Numbered from the stretch's first letter, positions 43,873 through 54,664 are shown. The stretch is 64,000 nucleotides of DNA from Chaetoceros tenuissimus (GCA_021927905.1 BLLK01000058.1:434001-498000); one strand, 5' to 3'. Numbers and translations are program-made. The notes: a model not told the origin generated them from the sequence alone.

Positions 43873-45528
43873 ACTATTGTTGGCAGTTGGATTTAATATT
43901 CTTTTAGAACTATAAACTATTAGTTTAGGTAGGGTAGCATAAAATTTCAAAAAGTTTCGTTCGATCTGGTAAGGATATTTCTACTGCTACTGACTGTAGT
44001 GCTAAGAAAAAGAGGAAAAAGTAATATTGTAGTGTATAAATACTCTGTACTATATGTTGATAAATATAAGTCATAATTTTTGAAAATGAAATGAAAGCAT
44101 TACTTTTTATTTCTTATTGACCCTCATTCAAAGCTTCGGCTACTGTCTTTCACTGACCTCATTCTCGATAGCAACATGCATAGCTTACATTCATAGCTTC
44201 GACGACAATTTGTTCAGAAAATATCACTTCACCCTCATTCAAAGCTTCGACTACTGTCTTTCACTGACCTCATTCTCGATAGCAACATTCATAGCTTCGG
44301 CTACAGTTTGTTCAGAAAATATCACTTCACTCTCATTCAAAGCTCCGGCTAAAGTCCTCACACTGAGTTCACTCTTGATAGTAACATTCATAGCTTTGAC
44401 TACAATTTATTCAGAACCAATCACTTTCGGTCTTACACTGACCTCATTCTCGATAGCAACATTCATAGCTTCGACGACAATTTGTTCAGAAAATATCACT
44501 TCACTCTCATTCAAAGCTTCGTTCAAGCTTCCCCAGTTGATACTGCTTCACCAAGCTTTCCCAGTCAATACTGCTTCATCATTCGTTCAAGCTTTGCCAG
44601 TCCATGCTGCTTGGCAAGTCAATTCGATTCATGGTACTATGGATTATTCCAAGTCTCAAGCGAATGAAGCAAACTCAAAAGTAGGGAAGAACAGCTATTT
44701 CATTTCGTGATAATGAAGAACCTGACCTGTATAAAGGCATCCGATATTGTAATCTAAAATCGGTCAATCACATTCCAAACATGCCAGCCTTCACAGTAAA
44801 TGTCGAATATGGCTACAATAGGAATAGACTTGTATTGATCTCCAAGTGCAGTTTATCTAATTTCTTTCCCATAAAAATATTTCCACTAGCCACAATAACC
44901 ATTGCATACCTAACTTCATATTTGGCGGAAGAGTCTTAGCTCCATGGTACATTAGAGATCTGGTGACAATGTTCATTTCTATTCTTATAAACATCTTTAG
45001 CACCTATATATAGTCTTTCAATACTCTATTTGCAATCAATCAAAGAATCGAATCAACTCTTTCCAAGCACCACGGAAGAACTGTGTACTAGGTGTCAGAT
45101 CGATAGATCATATGTAAGAGTGAGAGAAGAGGAAGTGGGAAGTTACTGATGCTGCCGTAGTCAATGTTGATAGCTCATGACTTCTTTATTTCTTTGTGAT
45201 AAGGTAATATTATGTAGGATGTGATAGTTGTTGATGTAGATATCTACAACAGCAGTGATAGTAATACCTAGTGGAAGATTTCTTTTTTGTAAGTGCTCAC
45301 AATCGCCAAAAAGTATGATACGAATAGAAGTACATACGTGCAAAACAAGACTCAAACATTCTTTGACCATTTTCACACGAGCACGACTTAATCAGCGATG
45401 CAATCCATCTTCAGCGATAATAAGCACGAGAAAAGAGAGACGAAACCACACCTGCTTCTACTACTATGCGAACACCCACATAGTTCGATTCATTCATTTG
45501 TTAAAAAAGACAAAGGAAATTTTTCAAG
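43873..45528. other. Intergenic with a degenerate minisatellite
   Basis: 1.66 kb. Apart from the minisatellite at 44117-44530 I see no gene. An open frame through the minisatellite (44117-44710) is a by-product of the repeat. Confidence 0.6.
44117..44530. repeat. Degenerate ~105-bp minisatellite, about four copies
   Basis: The unit runs from cattcaaagcttcggctac through ctgacctcattctcgatagc to ttgttcagaaaatatcactt. Two good copies at 44117-44330, one diverged copy, and one partial copy ending near 44520. Confidence 0.8.
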
Positions 45529-46425
45529 ATGATGAAACAAAACTACCAGAGTAAACCTATAAGTAGAAGCGTAGATAAGAGCAAAGGTAACAAAGAGGAT
45601 ACGAGTGCAATTTATGGAGAGATCTCTAACGACTTGAAGGATCTACAGAAATGCTTCAAAAAAGGCCTTGCAACTTTCTCAGTTTCCCAGTCCATGGATG
45701 GTATTTACGATATTGATATTTCACCTTATAGCACGTTTGATGAGGGGGATCTGACAGATTTCACCACTGCTAGCGAGAGGAAAGAAAGAAACAAGCAGAC
45801 AAAAAATAAACAAAAAGTAAAAAGTTTCTTGATCCAAAAGGAGACCGACGAAGTTGAAGCAGTTCTGAAAGAAGGAAGTAATAAACTTGAGCGAGCTATG
45901 ACCAAGCGCAAGATCAAAAGGACAACCCCCAAAAAGTCTATTCTGAAAGAGAGCGTTGCACTGAAACATCACCTCATGAACATGATGCCAGACTCCACAA
46001 TTGCAGGAACAGTTCTACCAAAGCCATTTGAGTTAAGTAATGCACCTGAATTTACTAGAACTGACAGTAATGAAAGTAGTAGCGTGTATACATCCGAATT
46101 TTCCGCCAGTAGTCGTGGGACTTTTGATAGCGAGGAAAGTCAAGAGAACGATGCTAACCGTTTGAACATCCAGACCAACAGTTATTTGAGCGCACCATAC
46201 TATGCTCGTAGTCTCTTGGATGACGACGTGGATTCAAAGTCAGGAAAAATCAAGGGATTATTTCAAGGTAGAAAGAAGGATAAAGTCAAATGTTCACTTT
46301 ACTTGTCTGCAAGTGAGGATGTAGAATCAGTTTTGAAGACAGGTAATAAATTTCAAAGAGCCTTGGAGAAGCGTAGAATGAAAAAAAATGCAAGCCCTAT
46401 TCCAAAGTGTATTGGTAGAGCATGA
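45529..46425 (+). CDS. Unknown basic protein with an internal repeat
   Basis: 298 residues, start at ATG 45529 in a good AT-rich context. I do not recognise the family. Two related segments are visible. The first (residues about 95-140) reads EVEAVLKEGSNKLERAMTKR with downstream PKKSI. The second (about 255-298) reads DVESVLKTGNKFQRALEKRR with downstream PKCI. The shared pattern is KVKxxL(6-7)VExVLKxGxxxxxRAxxKRxxK(6-8)PKxxI. The middle is Ser/Asp/Glu-rich and probably disordered. A cytosolic or nuclear regulatory protein is possible; no signal peptide or membrane span. Confidence 0.7.
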   Translation: MMKQNYQSKPISRSVDKSKGNKEDTSAIYGEISNDLKDLQKCFKKGLATFSVSQSMDGIYDIDISPYSTFDEGDLTDFTTASERKERNKQTKNKQKVKSFLIQKETDEVEAVLKEGSNKLERAMTKRKIKRTTPKKSILKESVALKHHLMNMMPDSTIAGTVLPKPFELSNAPEFTRTDSNESSSVYTSEFSASSRGTFDSEESQENDANRLNIQTNSYLSAPYYARSLLDDDVDSKSGKIKGLFQGRKKDKVKCSLYLSASEDVESVLKTGNKFQRALEKRRMKKNASPIPKCIGRA

Positions 46426-46526
46426 ACTCAAAACATGAAATCTTAGGAATAATAATTGATAATGTAATATCTAGTAAATTACATAATATATGATGATAAA
46501 AGACTGAAGAAAACTAACCACAATTC

Positions 46527-48461
46527 CTAGTAGAGGTAACCAAATATGACTCTCTTCAGTAATGCAGCATCCACGATGGTTTTGAAGCCATTGTCTTGAT
46601 TTTGAGCCTGCCAGACTTGCTTTACTTTGGAGTGTAGAAGTTTCAAATCATTGTGTTGAAAACAAGTTTTCACTGCAGTTATCTTTCCCCGTGGGTTTGG
46701 CCTTGTATTGGTGACAATCATTTTGTTTAGTTTCAATTCTCGTTCACCAAAATTCAATGGATTCGAAGAATAGAGCGAAAAAATTGGCATCCAATCTTTG
46801 CATTTTTGAGAATTCTTTCCAATTTCTGGTGCAAGTTTCGTAATCTCAATTTCAACTGCGCTCGAACTGCTTGGACTGAACCCAAAATTTGTTAGTGCTA
46901 ATGACAGAAGAGGTTTATTGATGACCTCCGATGTAGGTATGGCAGATGACTCCAAACATATGTGCAACCAGATCGCAAGAAAAATTCTAGCTAAACCTTT
47001 GCCCCGAAACTTTTCATCGACTTTCATTCCCAGAATAGAGCTTACAAAGTTAAAATGTTGGTTAGCTTCTCCTTCATCATTTATGGACCCATTTATTGTT
47101 GAATTTTCCAGCCTATTGCGTATCAACAAAAAACCTAGCTTTTCTCCAGTTGTAGTGTAATACACCAAGGTCAAACCATGTAACACTGGATTCTTATGCT
47201 GTTGAATCCCAAAGACAATAGAGCTATCTGGAATATCACAAGAAACAGAAGGTAGATGCAATTCTCCAAGTTTATACCAAGTCTTTTTGATTTCATTCCT
47301 TTTTTCTAATTTTTCTAGATCTTCAATGTACCTAGGCGTCAACACTCGACTTCGTTTCATTTGATTTACTTGCAGATTTATTGGTGAGTTTATATCCTTC
47401 CTTTGTTTATGAATTTGTTCCAGTCTATTACGGACATCCAAGACGTGGTCCCACTCATTTTCTTTTGAAAGTATTCTAATCAAGGTATGATACGCTCCTT
47501 CCGAGCAAAGTTTCTCATCATCACTTACAGCAACATCATGATCTTCCATTTCTTGCCAAATCTTTAAAGTCAGTTCAGTTCTACCTTCAAACTTTGTATT
47601 GGCAATAGAAGAGAGTATGTGATTGTAGACAACCTTGTCTGGATCAATATTTTGCTGGCGCATTCGATCTAATATTTGCATAGCATCTTTTGGACACTTG
47701 GATTTAATACTCCCTGTTAAAGCAGTCAGATATGCCATTCGATCTGGGGAAGGTAAATTGAAGCTATATTCTTTTGTATCATCTAAATTATCACCAGTGC
47801 CAAGTCTGCACACTATGGATGCATTACTTTCCATTTGATCCAATAGTTCTACAATACAATCCATCTGTTTGCATTTTCCAAATGCTGCTAGAGCTGTATG
47901 ATAAATATCCAATGAAGGACGACATCGCGTATGGAAAGGCATGTCATCATGTATGATTTGCTTAATAGATGAAACTGAACTTTCATCTTGGGTTTGATCA
48001 GAAATCATGTTGAGAATAGATTTGTACACTGCAGTGAGGTAATGAGTTGAAATTTGTTTCTTTTCATGACTTTGAATCGTCGCATTTAGCAAGGTATAAG
48101 CAGTATCATATTCTTGAGCTTTAGATAGGATGTGAATAACCATCGAGATAGGTTTCGTATCAACAGAATGTTTCGATGAATGTCTTGATATGGAGCGGTT
48201 TGCATCTTCAGTCAGTAAAAATGGCTGATAGGAGTAGAGGATATCCAGAGCTGATGAAAAATCGTCTCCACATTTTCTTATCCGTTTCAGAACCTGCTTT
48301 GGATGTGTAACACATGCCACTCTTTCTTCATGCGCTACTTTATTGAATAAAGATCTACCAGATTCGACTGCTTTCACTGCAAAAGAGTACGAAAGAAGAA
48401 AGCAATCGCTGACGACGATACAAATCAGTAGTGCAGATGACAAAGCTCTTCCAAGCCTCAT
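46527..48461 (-). CDS. Plastid-type PPR protein fused to a GNAT acetyltransferase domain
   Basis: Single exon, 644 residues, start ATG at 48461. The N-terminus is a secretory signal with a plastid-type site (LLICIVVSDCFLLSYS before FAVK), so a plastid address is likely. Residues about 60-400 hold PPR-like helix pairs: SLDIYHTALAAFGKCKQMDC, RMAYLTALTGSIKSKCPKDA and PDKVVYNHILSSIANTKFEG. The last 200 residues look like a GNAT fold: a beta strand KLGFLLIRN, motif A SILGMKVDEKFRGKGLARIF with the acetyl-CoA loop RGKGLA, and LSLALTNFGFSPSSSS as motif B. PPR proteins bind organellar RNA; GNATs acetylate amines. Whether the domains act together is unknown. It may acetylate plastid ribosomal or RNA-bound proteins. 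Confidence 0.82.
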   Translation of the reverse strand: MRLGRALSSALLICIVVSDCFLLSYSFAVKAVESGRSLFNKVAHEERVACVTHPKQVLKRIRKCGDDFSSALDILYSYQPFLLTEDANRSISRHSSKHSVDTKPISMVIHILSKAQEYDTAYTLLNATIQSHEKKQISTHYLTAVYKSILNMISDQTQDESSVSSIKQIIHDDMPFHTRCRPSLDIYHTALAAFGKCKQMDCIVELLDQMESNASIVCRLGTGDNLDDTKEYSFNLPSPDRMAYLTALTGSIKSKCPKDAMQILDRMRQQNIDPDKVVYNHILSSIANTKFEGRTELTLKIWQEMEDHDVAVSDDEKLCSEGAYHTLIRILSKENEWDHVLDVRNRLEQIHKQRKDINSPINLQVNQMKRSRVLTPRYIEDLEKLEKRNEIKKTWYKLGELHLPSVSCDIPDSSIVFGIQQHKNPVLHGLTLVYYTTTGEKLGFLLIRNRLENSTINGSINDEGEANQHFNFVSSILGMKVDEKFRGKGLARIFLAIWLHICLESSAIPTSEVINKPLLSLALTNFGFSPSSSSAVEIEITKLAPEIGKNSQKCKDWMPIFSLYSSNPLNFGERELKLNKMIVTNTRPNPRGKITAVKTCFQHNDLKLLHSKVKQVWQAQNQDNGFKTIVDAALLKRVIFGYLY

Positions 48462-48972
48462 AAGATGGTCTATGTTTTGGGTTTTGTGATAGCAAGAGAA
48501 TTGATCAGTTCAAGCAAAGCAGCATCTTTTAGTATTCAATTACGTTTTGGTGTTGTTCAAGTGTTCAAGTAAGGTGCAAGTGTATAGGAGCCGTACGTAC
48601 TAATCTGAACTTGTCACTTCATTTGTAATCCCATAAAAATAGCACTTAGATTCTACCAAATTTCTTCCATGTGTCCTAGTACGCTAATTTTATGGAAAAA
48701 GGAAAAAGATCTTCAATTTTCCTTCATACGTTAAGTACTACTATTTCAGAAGAGAAATAATAATCAAAAGCCTTTCTCATTAAATTTAACATGAACGAAA
48801 CGATGCATATTTTCAATATCCATTTCTGACAAAGGATTGTGAGGTATGGAAACTGTAGTTTTATCAAAAGAGAACAGTATCTTACTATCATTTCTTAGTT
48901 TATTCAAAAGTTTGTTTTACTTTTCAGGAGGGAATAATAATTTTACATATTCGGATTTCATTTCATTTATAT
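48462..48972. other. Intergenic
   Basis: 511 bases between the start of the PPR-GNAT gene and the 3' end of the first DDYGYVF-family gene. AT-rich; no gene seen. Confidence 0.5.
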
Positions 48973-49962
48973 TCATGGTGTTGATTCTAAGATATTAGAT
49001 AGCTCGTTTCTTTCATGAATACTTGTATCCAAATTTGGGCAAATGAAAAATGGATGAGTTTTGCTTGTACCAACATTGTTCATTGCCCCAAAATTATAAT
49101 CTTCTCGCAATTGGGATGGCGATAACGAACGATTTGCATGAGATGGGGCATCTAATACAAAGTCAAAATCAACTCCGTCTATATCGTCTCCTAGGCTACC
49201 TACAGATCCGTCTTCTTCGAAAACATAACCATAATCATCTATTGACTCGGATGGATCTGAATGGAGCAAAGACCTCAAAGATATTTGACTCTTCGTTCTA
49301 GCTCTTGGCAGACTGAAGTCTGTATTTATTTCTAGTATACTGACAGGAGGTTCTAGCTCAATCTTGTTATTTGTACATTCTATTGACTGACTAGTACGGA
49401 TACCTTCATCAGTTTGGGACGAGATCGATGGCGAGATGGAGTTTCTCCTCACCACTTCTATCTGAAAGGAGAGTTTGGAGTCCGAGCTTACCTTCCTCAC
49501 TCGGTTCTGATCCTCAAGCGATATACCAATGAAATCATTAGGAAGAGATGAAGACATATTTATACATGTAGTTTGTGGCTGTGGGGGATTCTCTGCTTTT
49601 GGCTGATTGCTTCGTTCAACTTGTGCTGGCGATTCCGAATTATCATCGGAAGTGTGAAGGCCTGATCTGATATCGTACTTGCCTTCATCTTTATCCATGA
49701 TTGAAAACTCAGAGGTTGTACGCACACTCCCAATCATATTCTTTGTTGAAACTTTTATTTTTACTTCTTCCATCCGAGAAGAGGTATTGCAAGAATTACT
49801 GGTGAAATTTTGTGAAGATGAAAACTTATGTGAAATTTCTCCTTGTAGTTTCCAAGTTTCACAAGGGGCTGTTGACCATGAGTTACTTGCCACTGTATCT
49901 TTACAGCACTTCGCCCGAGATGATTCACCTTCCTTTGAGGAGGACGAAGTCTGTGGTTTCAT
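48973..49962 (-). CDS. DDYGYVF-family protein, copy 1 (function unknown)
   Basis: 329 residues. I chose the ATG at 49962 because the product then begins MKPQ, exactly as the third copy does. Ser/Thr-rich and probably disordered, with several S/T-P-type sites (RNSISPSIS). The conserved C-terminal block reads SLRSLLHSDPSESIDDYGYV then FEEDGSVGSLGDD and DFDFVLDAPS. It lacks the SSPGSSFTPI block of the other two copies. No known domain. Acidic motif plus disorder would fit a protein-interaction or phospho-regulated factor, but this is inference. Confidence 0.75.
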   Translation of the reverse strand: MKPQTSSSSKEGESSRAKCCKDTVASNSWSTAPCETWKLQGEISHKFSSSQNFTSNSCNTSSRMEEVKIKVSTKNMIGSVRTTSEFSIMDKDEGKYDIRSGLHTSDDNSESPAQVERSNQPKAENPPQPQTTCINMSSSLPNDFIGISLEDQNRVRKVSSDSKLSFQIEVVRRNSISPSISSQTDEGIRTSQSIECTNNKIELEPPVSILEINTDFSLPRARTKSQISLRSLLHSDPSESIDDYGYVFEEDGSVGSLGDDIDGVDFDFVLDAPSHANRSLSPSQLREDYNFGAMNNVGTSKTHPFFICPNLDTSIHERNELSNILESTP

Positions 49963-50582
49963 GGCGATGCAAATACGTAGTAGAACCACTACAATTGATG
50001 AACTGTCGTCTGGCTAGCACTCTGAAGAAGAGTTTCCTTATACCGACGGTTATAAAAACAGAGTCCAAAGCCAATATCAATATCAATACTAATAAATGTG
50101 TGAACAGAACTGCTATTGTAAAGCTGACGGTGACTATGTATCAAGAAAGGATATGTAAAGTTGTCCCCTCGTGCCTTTTCATTCTTCCTTTCGACAATCG
50201 GCAATAATTGTGTTGCAACTTCTCATTGGTTTATTTTTAAGCAGGAATGACTGGCGGGATACGTGAATGAAAATAAATAGCTTTTTCAATGACGTGTGAG
50301 CCCTAAAAATGACGTAGCTCTGTTTAAAATAATAATTTAGCCGAGGATAAATGACTCCAAGAAAGAAAAATAAGAAAAATTCATGAGTCCCGTTGAATCG
50401 AATCTTAATTTCGAAAATAATGGCACCATACCAAACCATACTGCTTTTATTAATTTTATTCTATATACATATATATTCATATTAAGCTACGAATTCATCC
50501 CTCTTCAAATTAAAACATCTATCTGTACAATCAACGGACACAACTATAAACATAAGGTAACAATTAAGGGTGGCTCTTGCGA
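49963..50582. other. Intergenic between copies 1 and 2 of the DDYGYVF family
   Basis: 620 bases, AT-rich; promoter of copy 1. No gene seen. Confidence 0.5.
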
Positions 50583-51878
50583 TCAAAACTGTCTTGATTT
50601 CAGTAAAGGTGGCTCTGTTGGACGTTGGTTATTTATCGGGGGTGTTATCATATCTTCTCGAATAGTTTGTTCCACATGCTGGTCTAGCTTTTCCGTACAC
50701 ATTATGTCAGGTCTAAAGTTCGGCAGGTAAGTATCAACTTCTTTACCAGTAGCAGATACGACATTATCTCCAGATGGAAATGAAAGGTGTTCACTAACTT
50801 TGCCGTCTCCCTGATTAGAGCTCGTATTTATCTGTTGAGATTTCGCTGTAGTAGTAGGAAAGGCAATGGATTTCGAAACCTCTCTGTTTGTAACACTCAG
50901 GGGGGATTCTTCATTCTTTACAAACTTCATTCTTTTGGCAAGTCCCGAATTTTGAGTGAATGTAGATGGGTCAGATAGGAAAAAGCCATCATCATGAGAG
51001 TGGTTGTCAATGGGTTCGACAGTAACATCATCGAAAACGTATTCATAGTCGTCTATGCATTCATTTGGGCCATGACAGAGCAATGATCTATACGAGTCGC
51101 TAACAGATCTGCCTGCCTCCGAAATATCTACACATGAAACAGGAGGCTTTGGGCTTCTATCTTGTTCGTCGACTGGCGGACTATCCCAATGTACAAAGCA
51201 TGAGTTTTCAGAGGATGGAGGATTTTGTCTGAACCTGGGAGAGATCAACCAGCCTGGCTTAGGGGTACCGAGAGTAGAATCTTCATCGTTTCGAGGCGAT
51301 AAACTTATCTTTGGCAAGCCTAAACTCTCTCTAGGAGCTAGAACCAATGGCATAAATTCCGTTCGAGACATGGAGGTAGAAGAGGAGATTACCTGCTCGT
51401 TGAAAATTCTCAATGTTGTATGCTTTCCACTGTTTGGAGTGGAACTTGAAATGAGACTAACACTGCGGACTCTCTCGGTTGCATCAGGAGTATTGCCAGT
51501 TGACGCGGAGTATGATGGTTTGCTTTTTTTTGGTGTTCTGTTTATTGGAGTAAAAGAAGAACCTGGTGAAGAAATAAGAGTAAGACCTCGCATGCTATTT
51601 TGTATTTGTGAAGATATTGGAGATTCAGGTGGTGGAGGTAGCTTAGAAGGGTTCACACTGGTAGGCTCAAATTCATGCATCTCTGCCTTGTTACAGTATA
51701 CTTTTCTGCTGTTTAGTTCGTCTGGAAATTGTAGTTCTCCACTTTTCAGTGATGAAAAGATATGGATATCAGTAGGACATTGAATGGCACCATTTGCTTG
51801 TAACTCCTCAGCTGGAAAGCACTTGCGTTTTCTGCCATTGCCCTTGAGACTGCCTGAAGCCTTTAATGTAAAAGGCAT
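50583..51878 (-). CDS. DDYGYVF-family protein, copy 2 (function unknown)
   Basis: 431 residues, start ATG at 51878. Basic N-terminus (NGRKRKCFP), possible nuclear signal. Conserved blocks in order: SSQIQNSMRGLTLISSPGSS then FTPINRTPKK; LAPRESLGLPKISLSPRN; SDSYRSLLCHGPNECIDDYE then YVFDDVTVEPIDNHSHDDGF and FLSDPS. Shares all three blocks with copy 3. Several S/T-P-(R/K) sites suggest proline-directed kinases. The C-terminal 120 residues are not shared. Confidence 0.75.
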   Translation of the reverse strand: MPFTLKASGSLKGNGRKRKCFPAEELQANGAIQCPTDIHIFSSLKSGELQFPDELNSRKVYCNKAEMHEFEPTSVNPSKLPPPPESPISSQIQNSMRGLTLISSPGSSFTPINRTPKKSKPSYSASTGNTPDATERVRSVSLISSSTPNSGKHTTLRIFNEQVISSSTSMSRTEFMPLVLAPRESLGLPKISLSPRNDEDSTLGTPKPGWLISPRFRQNPPSSENSCFVHWDSPPVDEQDRSPKPPVSCVDISEAGRSVSDSYRSLLCHGPNECIDDYEYVFDDVTVEPIDNHSHDDGFFLSDPSTFTQNSGLAKRMKFVKNEESPLSVTNREVSKSIAFPTTTAKSQQINTSSNQGDGKVSEHLSFPSGDNVVSATGKEVDTYLPNFRPDIMCTEKLDQHVEQTIREDMITPPINNQRPTEPPLLKSRQF

Positions 51879-52347
51879 AGTAAATAGAGAAATAGTAGAA
51901 GCAATAACTCCTCTCCTATCTTTTGCTGTAGGAGAAGAGAAGATTTACAGAAGAAAAAAAAAGACATACCCAATCCAAGAACTTTTCCCTTTCTGCTCAT
52001 CCAAACCTGGAAAGAACAAATCTGATGAGGGAAACGTCACTTCAAAAAGAGTTCTCTTTTTCATATTTCAATATAATTTAGACCAATGACATCTATCAAA
52101 CATCAAAAACGACTTGAAAATCTTTTTCGAGGAGTACGTAGTAGTAGTATTAGGATACGTACATCATTCTTACGTAAGAAGGAATTATTCTACGTATTCA
52201 ATTAAACATTCAATTCTTTTATTTGAAACAAGTTTGTGTACAAACGCCACCAGGATTGCTTCAAGGTATATATTCAATAAGAGGAAATTGCCGATGGTAC
52301 AAAAATCTCAATCTAATAATATGAAGTGATCTTGCAGTCATTTTCTA
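51879..52347. other. Intergenic between copies 2 and 3 of the DDYGYVF family
   Basis: 469 bases, AT-rich, promoter of copy 2. No gene seen. Confidence 0.5.
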
Positions 52348-53409
52348 TCAACTTTCTTCTATGAATTCTATCCCAAGTAAACTATTTGAACTTTGATGAC
52401 TCAAGAGATGTGATGGATCCATTGAGCTGTCATTCTTGGCGCAATTACGAGTAGAGTTAAGATTTCCGAAGGAAGGCATTGGAAATTGTCGCGCTTTTTT
52501 ATTCATCTCGAAATCACTGTTGGCCGCATCTGGCACACATAGAAAGAACTCATCATTACCATCATCACTAAGAGATTCAACTGAGATATCATCAAATACA
52601 TATCCATAATCATCGACAATCTCATTTTGGTTTGTATCAAGTAGAGATTGATAAGCTTTGTTCGACTTTGTAGCAAACCCCGAACTTGAAAAGTTGAGAA
52701 ATTCAATTGGAGGTCGAGGTGAAGTTTTATTCTTTCCATATCTTGCTCTTATTGAAGAATAGTTTGAGTCGAAAGGAGATAGAATTGCTTCGGATGATCG
52801 GACTGTATGTTTGGAGCGCGGTGTCAAAGTAACTTTCGGCAAGCTCAACTCTTCCAGAGGAGCTATGGATAAGAATTTCTGGCTTGGGGGAAGAGAGATA
52901 CTATTTCGAGAGAGAAAGTCATGAGAAGGCTGCAATATAGCTACTGCAGTCTTCTTGTGTGAAATTTGAATCGAGGAGGATCTCGCTTCATTTTTTGTCA
53001 TTGGTGAAGAAGGACTGGTTTGAGATACTCTCCTTGGAATCGGGGTGAAGGATGACCCTGGAGACTGCAGGGATAGGCCATGCAGCTTGTGAATGCCAGT
53101 ACTCATGGGTGATGACGGGTAGAGCTGACTTTGTGGAGTAATTGAATTAAGGTTTGCGGAATCGTTGTTTGCACACGGAGTATTTTTATCTTCGTAGGGT
53201 TTCAAGTTGATTGATTGAACCGGCTCTTTCAAACTAGTAGTCTTCCAGGTACTACACGACGAAGTAGAAGAAGGCAAGAGACTATTACAGTGAACTTCTG
53301 AATCTACTACATTAGGAACCTCTTCGGATTTATCTGTAGTAATACTTTTACGTTTCCTATCCATTCTTTTTTGTTTATATGTAAGGACTGATGGTATTTG
53401 TGGCTTCAT
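52348..53409 (-). CDS. DDYGYVF-family protein, copy 3 (function unknown)
   Basis: 353 residues. ATG at 53409 gives MKPQIPSVLTYKQKRMDRKR, a basic start like copy 1 (MKPQ) and copy 2 (RKRK). Conserved blocks: GIHKLHGLSLQSPGSSFTPI; LAPLE-type block SIAPLEELSLPKVTLTPRS; KAYQSLLDTNQNEIVDDYGY then VFDDISVESLSDDGNDEFFL and CVPDA. Head-to-tail with the two other copies on the same strand, so the trio arose by tandem duplication and then diverged quickly. Confidence 0.75.
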   Translation of the reverse strand: MKPQIPSVLTYKQKRMDRKRKSITTDKSEEVPNVVDSEVHCNSLLPSSTSSCSTWKTTSLKEPVQSINLKPYEDKNTPCANNDSANLNSITPQSQLYPSSPMSTGIHKLHGLSLQSPGSSFTPIPRRVSQTSPSSPMTKNEARSSSIQISHKKTAVAILQPSHDFLSRNSISLPPSQKFLSIAPLEELSLPKVTLTPRSKHTVRSSEAILSPFDSNYSSIRARYGKNKTSPRPPIEFLNFSSSGFATKSNKAYQSLLDTNQNEIVDDYGYVFDDISVESLSDDGNDEFFLCVPDAANSDFEMNKKARQFPMPSFGNLNSTRNCAKNDSSMDPSHLLSHQSSNSLLGIEFIEES

Positions 53410-54664
53410 TACTCTGTTCTTCAAAAGAGACTTATTACAGTGAAATAGCTAGAGGAGCGATCCCTTTTGTATTGAAGGGCAAGAATACAGAGAGGCAAAA
53501 GAGTCTTAAGAGTAACTCTTGGTAGTTAAGGTTCTCTAAGGAAATAGTAACACTGAAAATAAGATTTTGTATTATGGTGTAGAACATATTAATATGCCTG
53601 AAAAGCAAGAGGCTTCTCGCCTCTCGATCTTCTCATGCTTCTCGCACCAAAGGCTTCTCACCTGTTGACATTTGACATCGAAATTATCAAATCAGGCCAT
53701 ACATTTATCAAATCAGGCCATACATTTGTCATTATTCAAGATAGAACACACAGAACAACAGCTTGTAATGCTTCAGGAAAACATCAATCAACATCTGCGA
53801 AAACAGAATAAGCAGACTACTAGCAGATGGTGAGATGAATAAGAATCAAGCTCTCTGAATACCAAAATCAGGCTAATCCAGCAAATGCATTCAAGGCTTC
53901 GGGTCATAAATGGAAGTACTAGTCTACTACGTTGAACGTGTCAAAGTAGAGAATGAAACAAGTAGGAACATCTACTACAAGCGATACAAGCCTGTTTTTC
54001 TACATACTCCAACAAATACAACTCACGTACGTATATTTCATGGTACTGGAAGACGGAACAACACCGAAGAAACACCGAAGGAAGGGGTGATTGTCGAAGA
54101 GGGTCGGTCTTCTCTAGGTTCTCATTTCGGCTTTATAGTGAAATGTGAATTTACATACAAGATTGTGCTGCACTTTCCATCATAATCAACCGAATTTCCT
54201 TTTATAATTTTTCAATATGCTAATCGCTTTTACTTCTAGACAATCCAGATAAAGTCTTTCTCTACTCTACGCTTGATCAACATGCACTACCCTAGAGAAG
54301 AAAAAGTGGGAATGGAAAGAAGGGCAAGAACGAGAACAAAGGAAAAAGGAAAACATTGTTTCTCTGCTGTTTTTGCGCCACAAGACTTCAAATGTCAATT
54401 TCACAATAAGCGATCTTTTTGCCAATAAAATCCATGAAGCACCTTTAAAATGAAAATCAAAGCATTGCTTGAAGTTATATTCATTACAAACTAGAATAAA
54501 ATGGAGAGAGTGATTGATCAGAGGTCGCAAAGACAAAAGTAACATGATGGTGAAAAGTTAGTAGGGATGGTGAAAGATTCAATGAGTGAAGAACAATTTA
54601 AGTCGTGGATCACCATATCGATTTTTTCAAAAGATCTCATTTATTCTAAAAGCTACATAAAAAA
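53410..54664. other. Intergenic with a short tandem repeat
   Basis: 1.25 kb between divergent genes. Contains a two-copy 21-bp direct repeat at 53685-53726 (tatcaaatcaggccatacatt). Small open frames (53910-54185) have no family features. No RNA gene seen. Confidence 0.6.
53685..53726. repeat. 21-bp tandem direct repeat, two copies
   Basis: tatcaaatcaggccatacatt occurs twice in a row. Function unknown. Confidence 0.95.

Noticed and set aside
44117-44710. 197-codon plus-strand frame
   Set aside because: Follows the minisatellite; repetitive, no family features.
53910-54185. 91-codon plus-strand frame upstream of the LGDSP-family gene
   Set aside because: No family features and no conserved-looking segment; likely chance.
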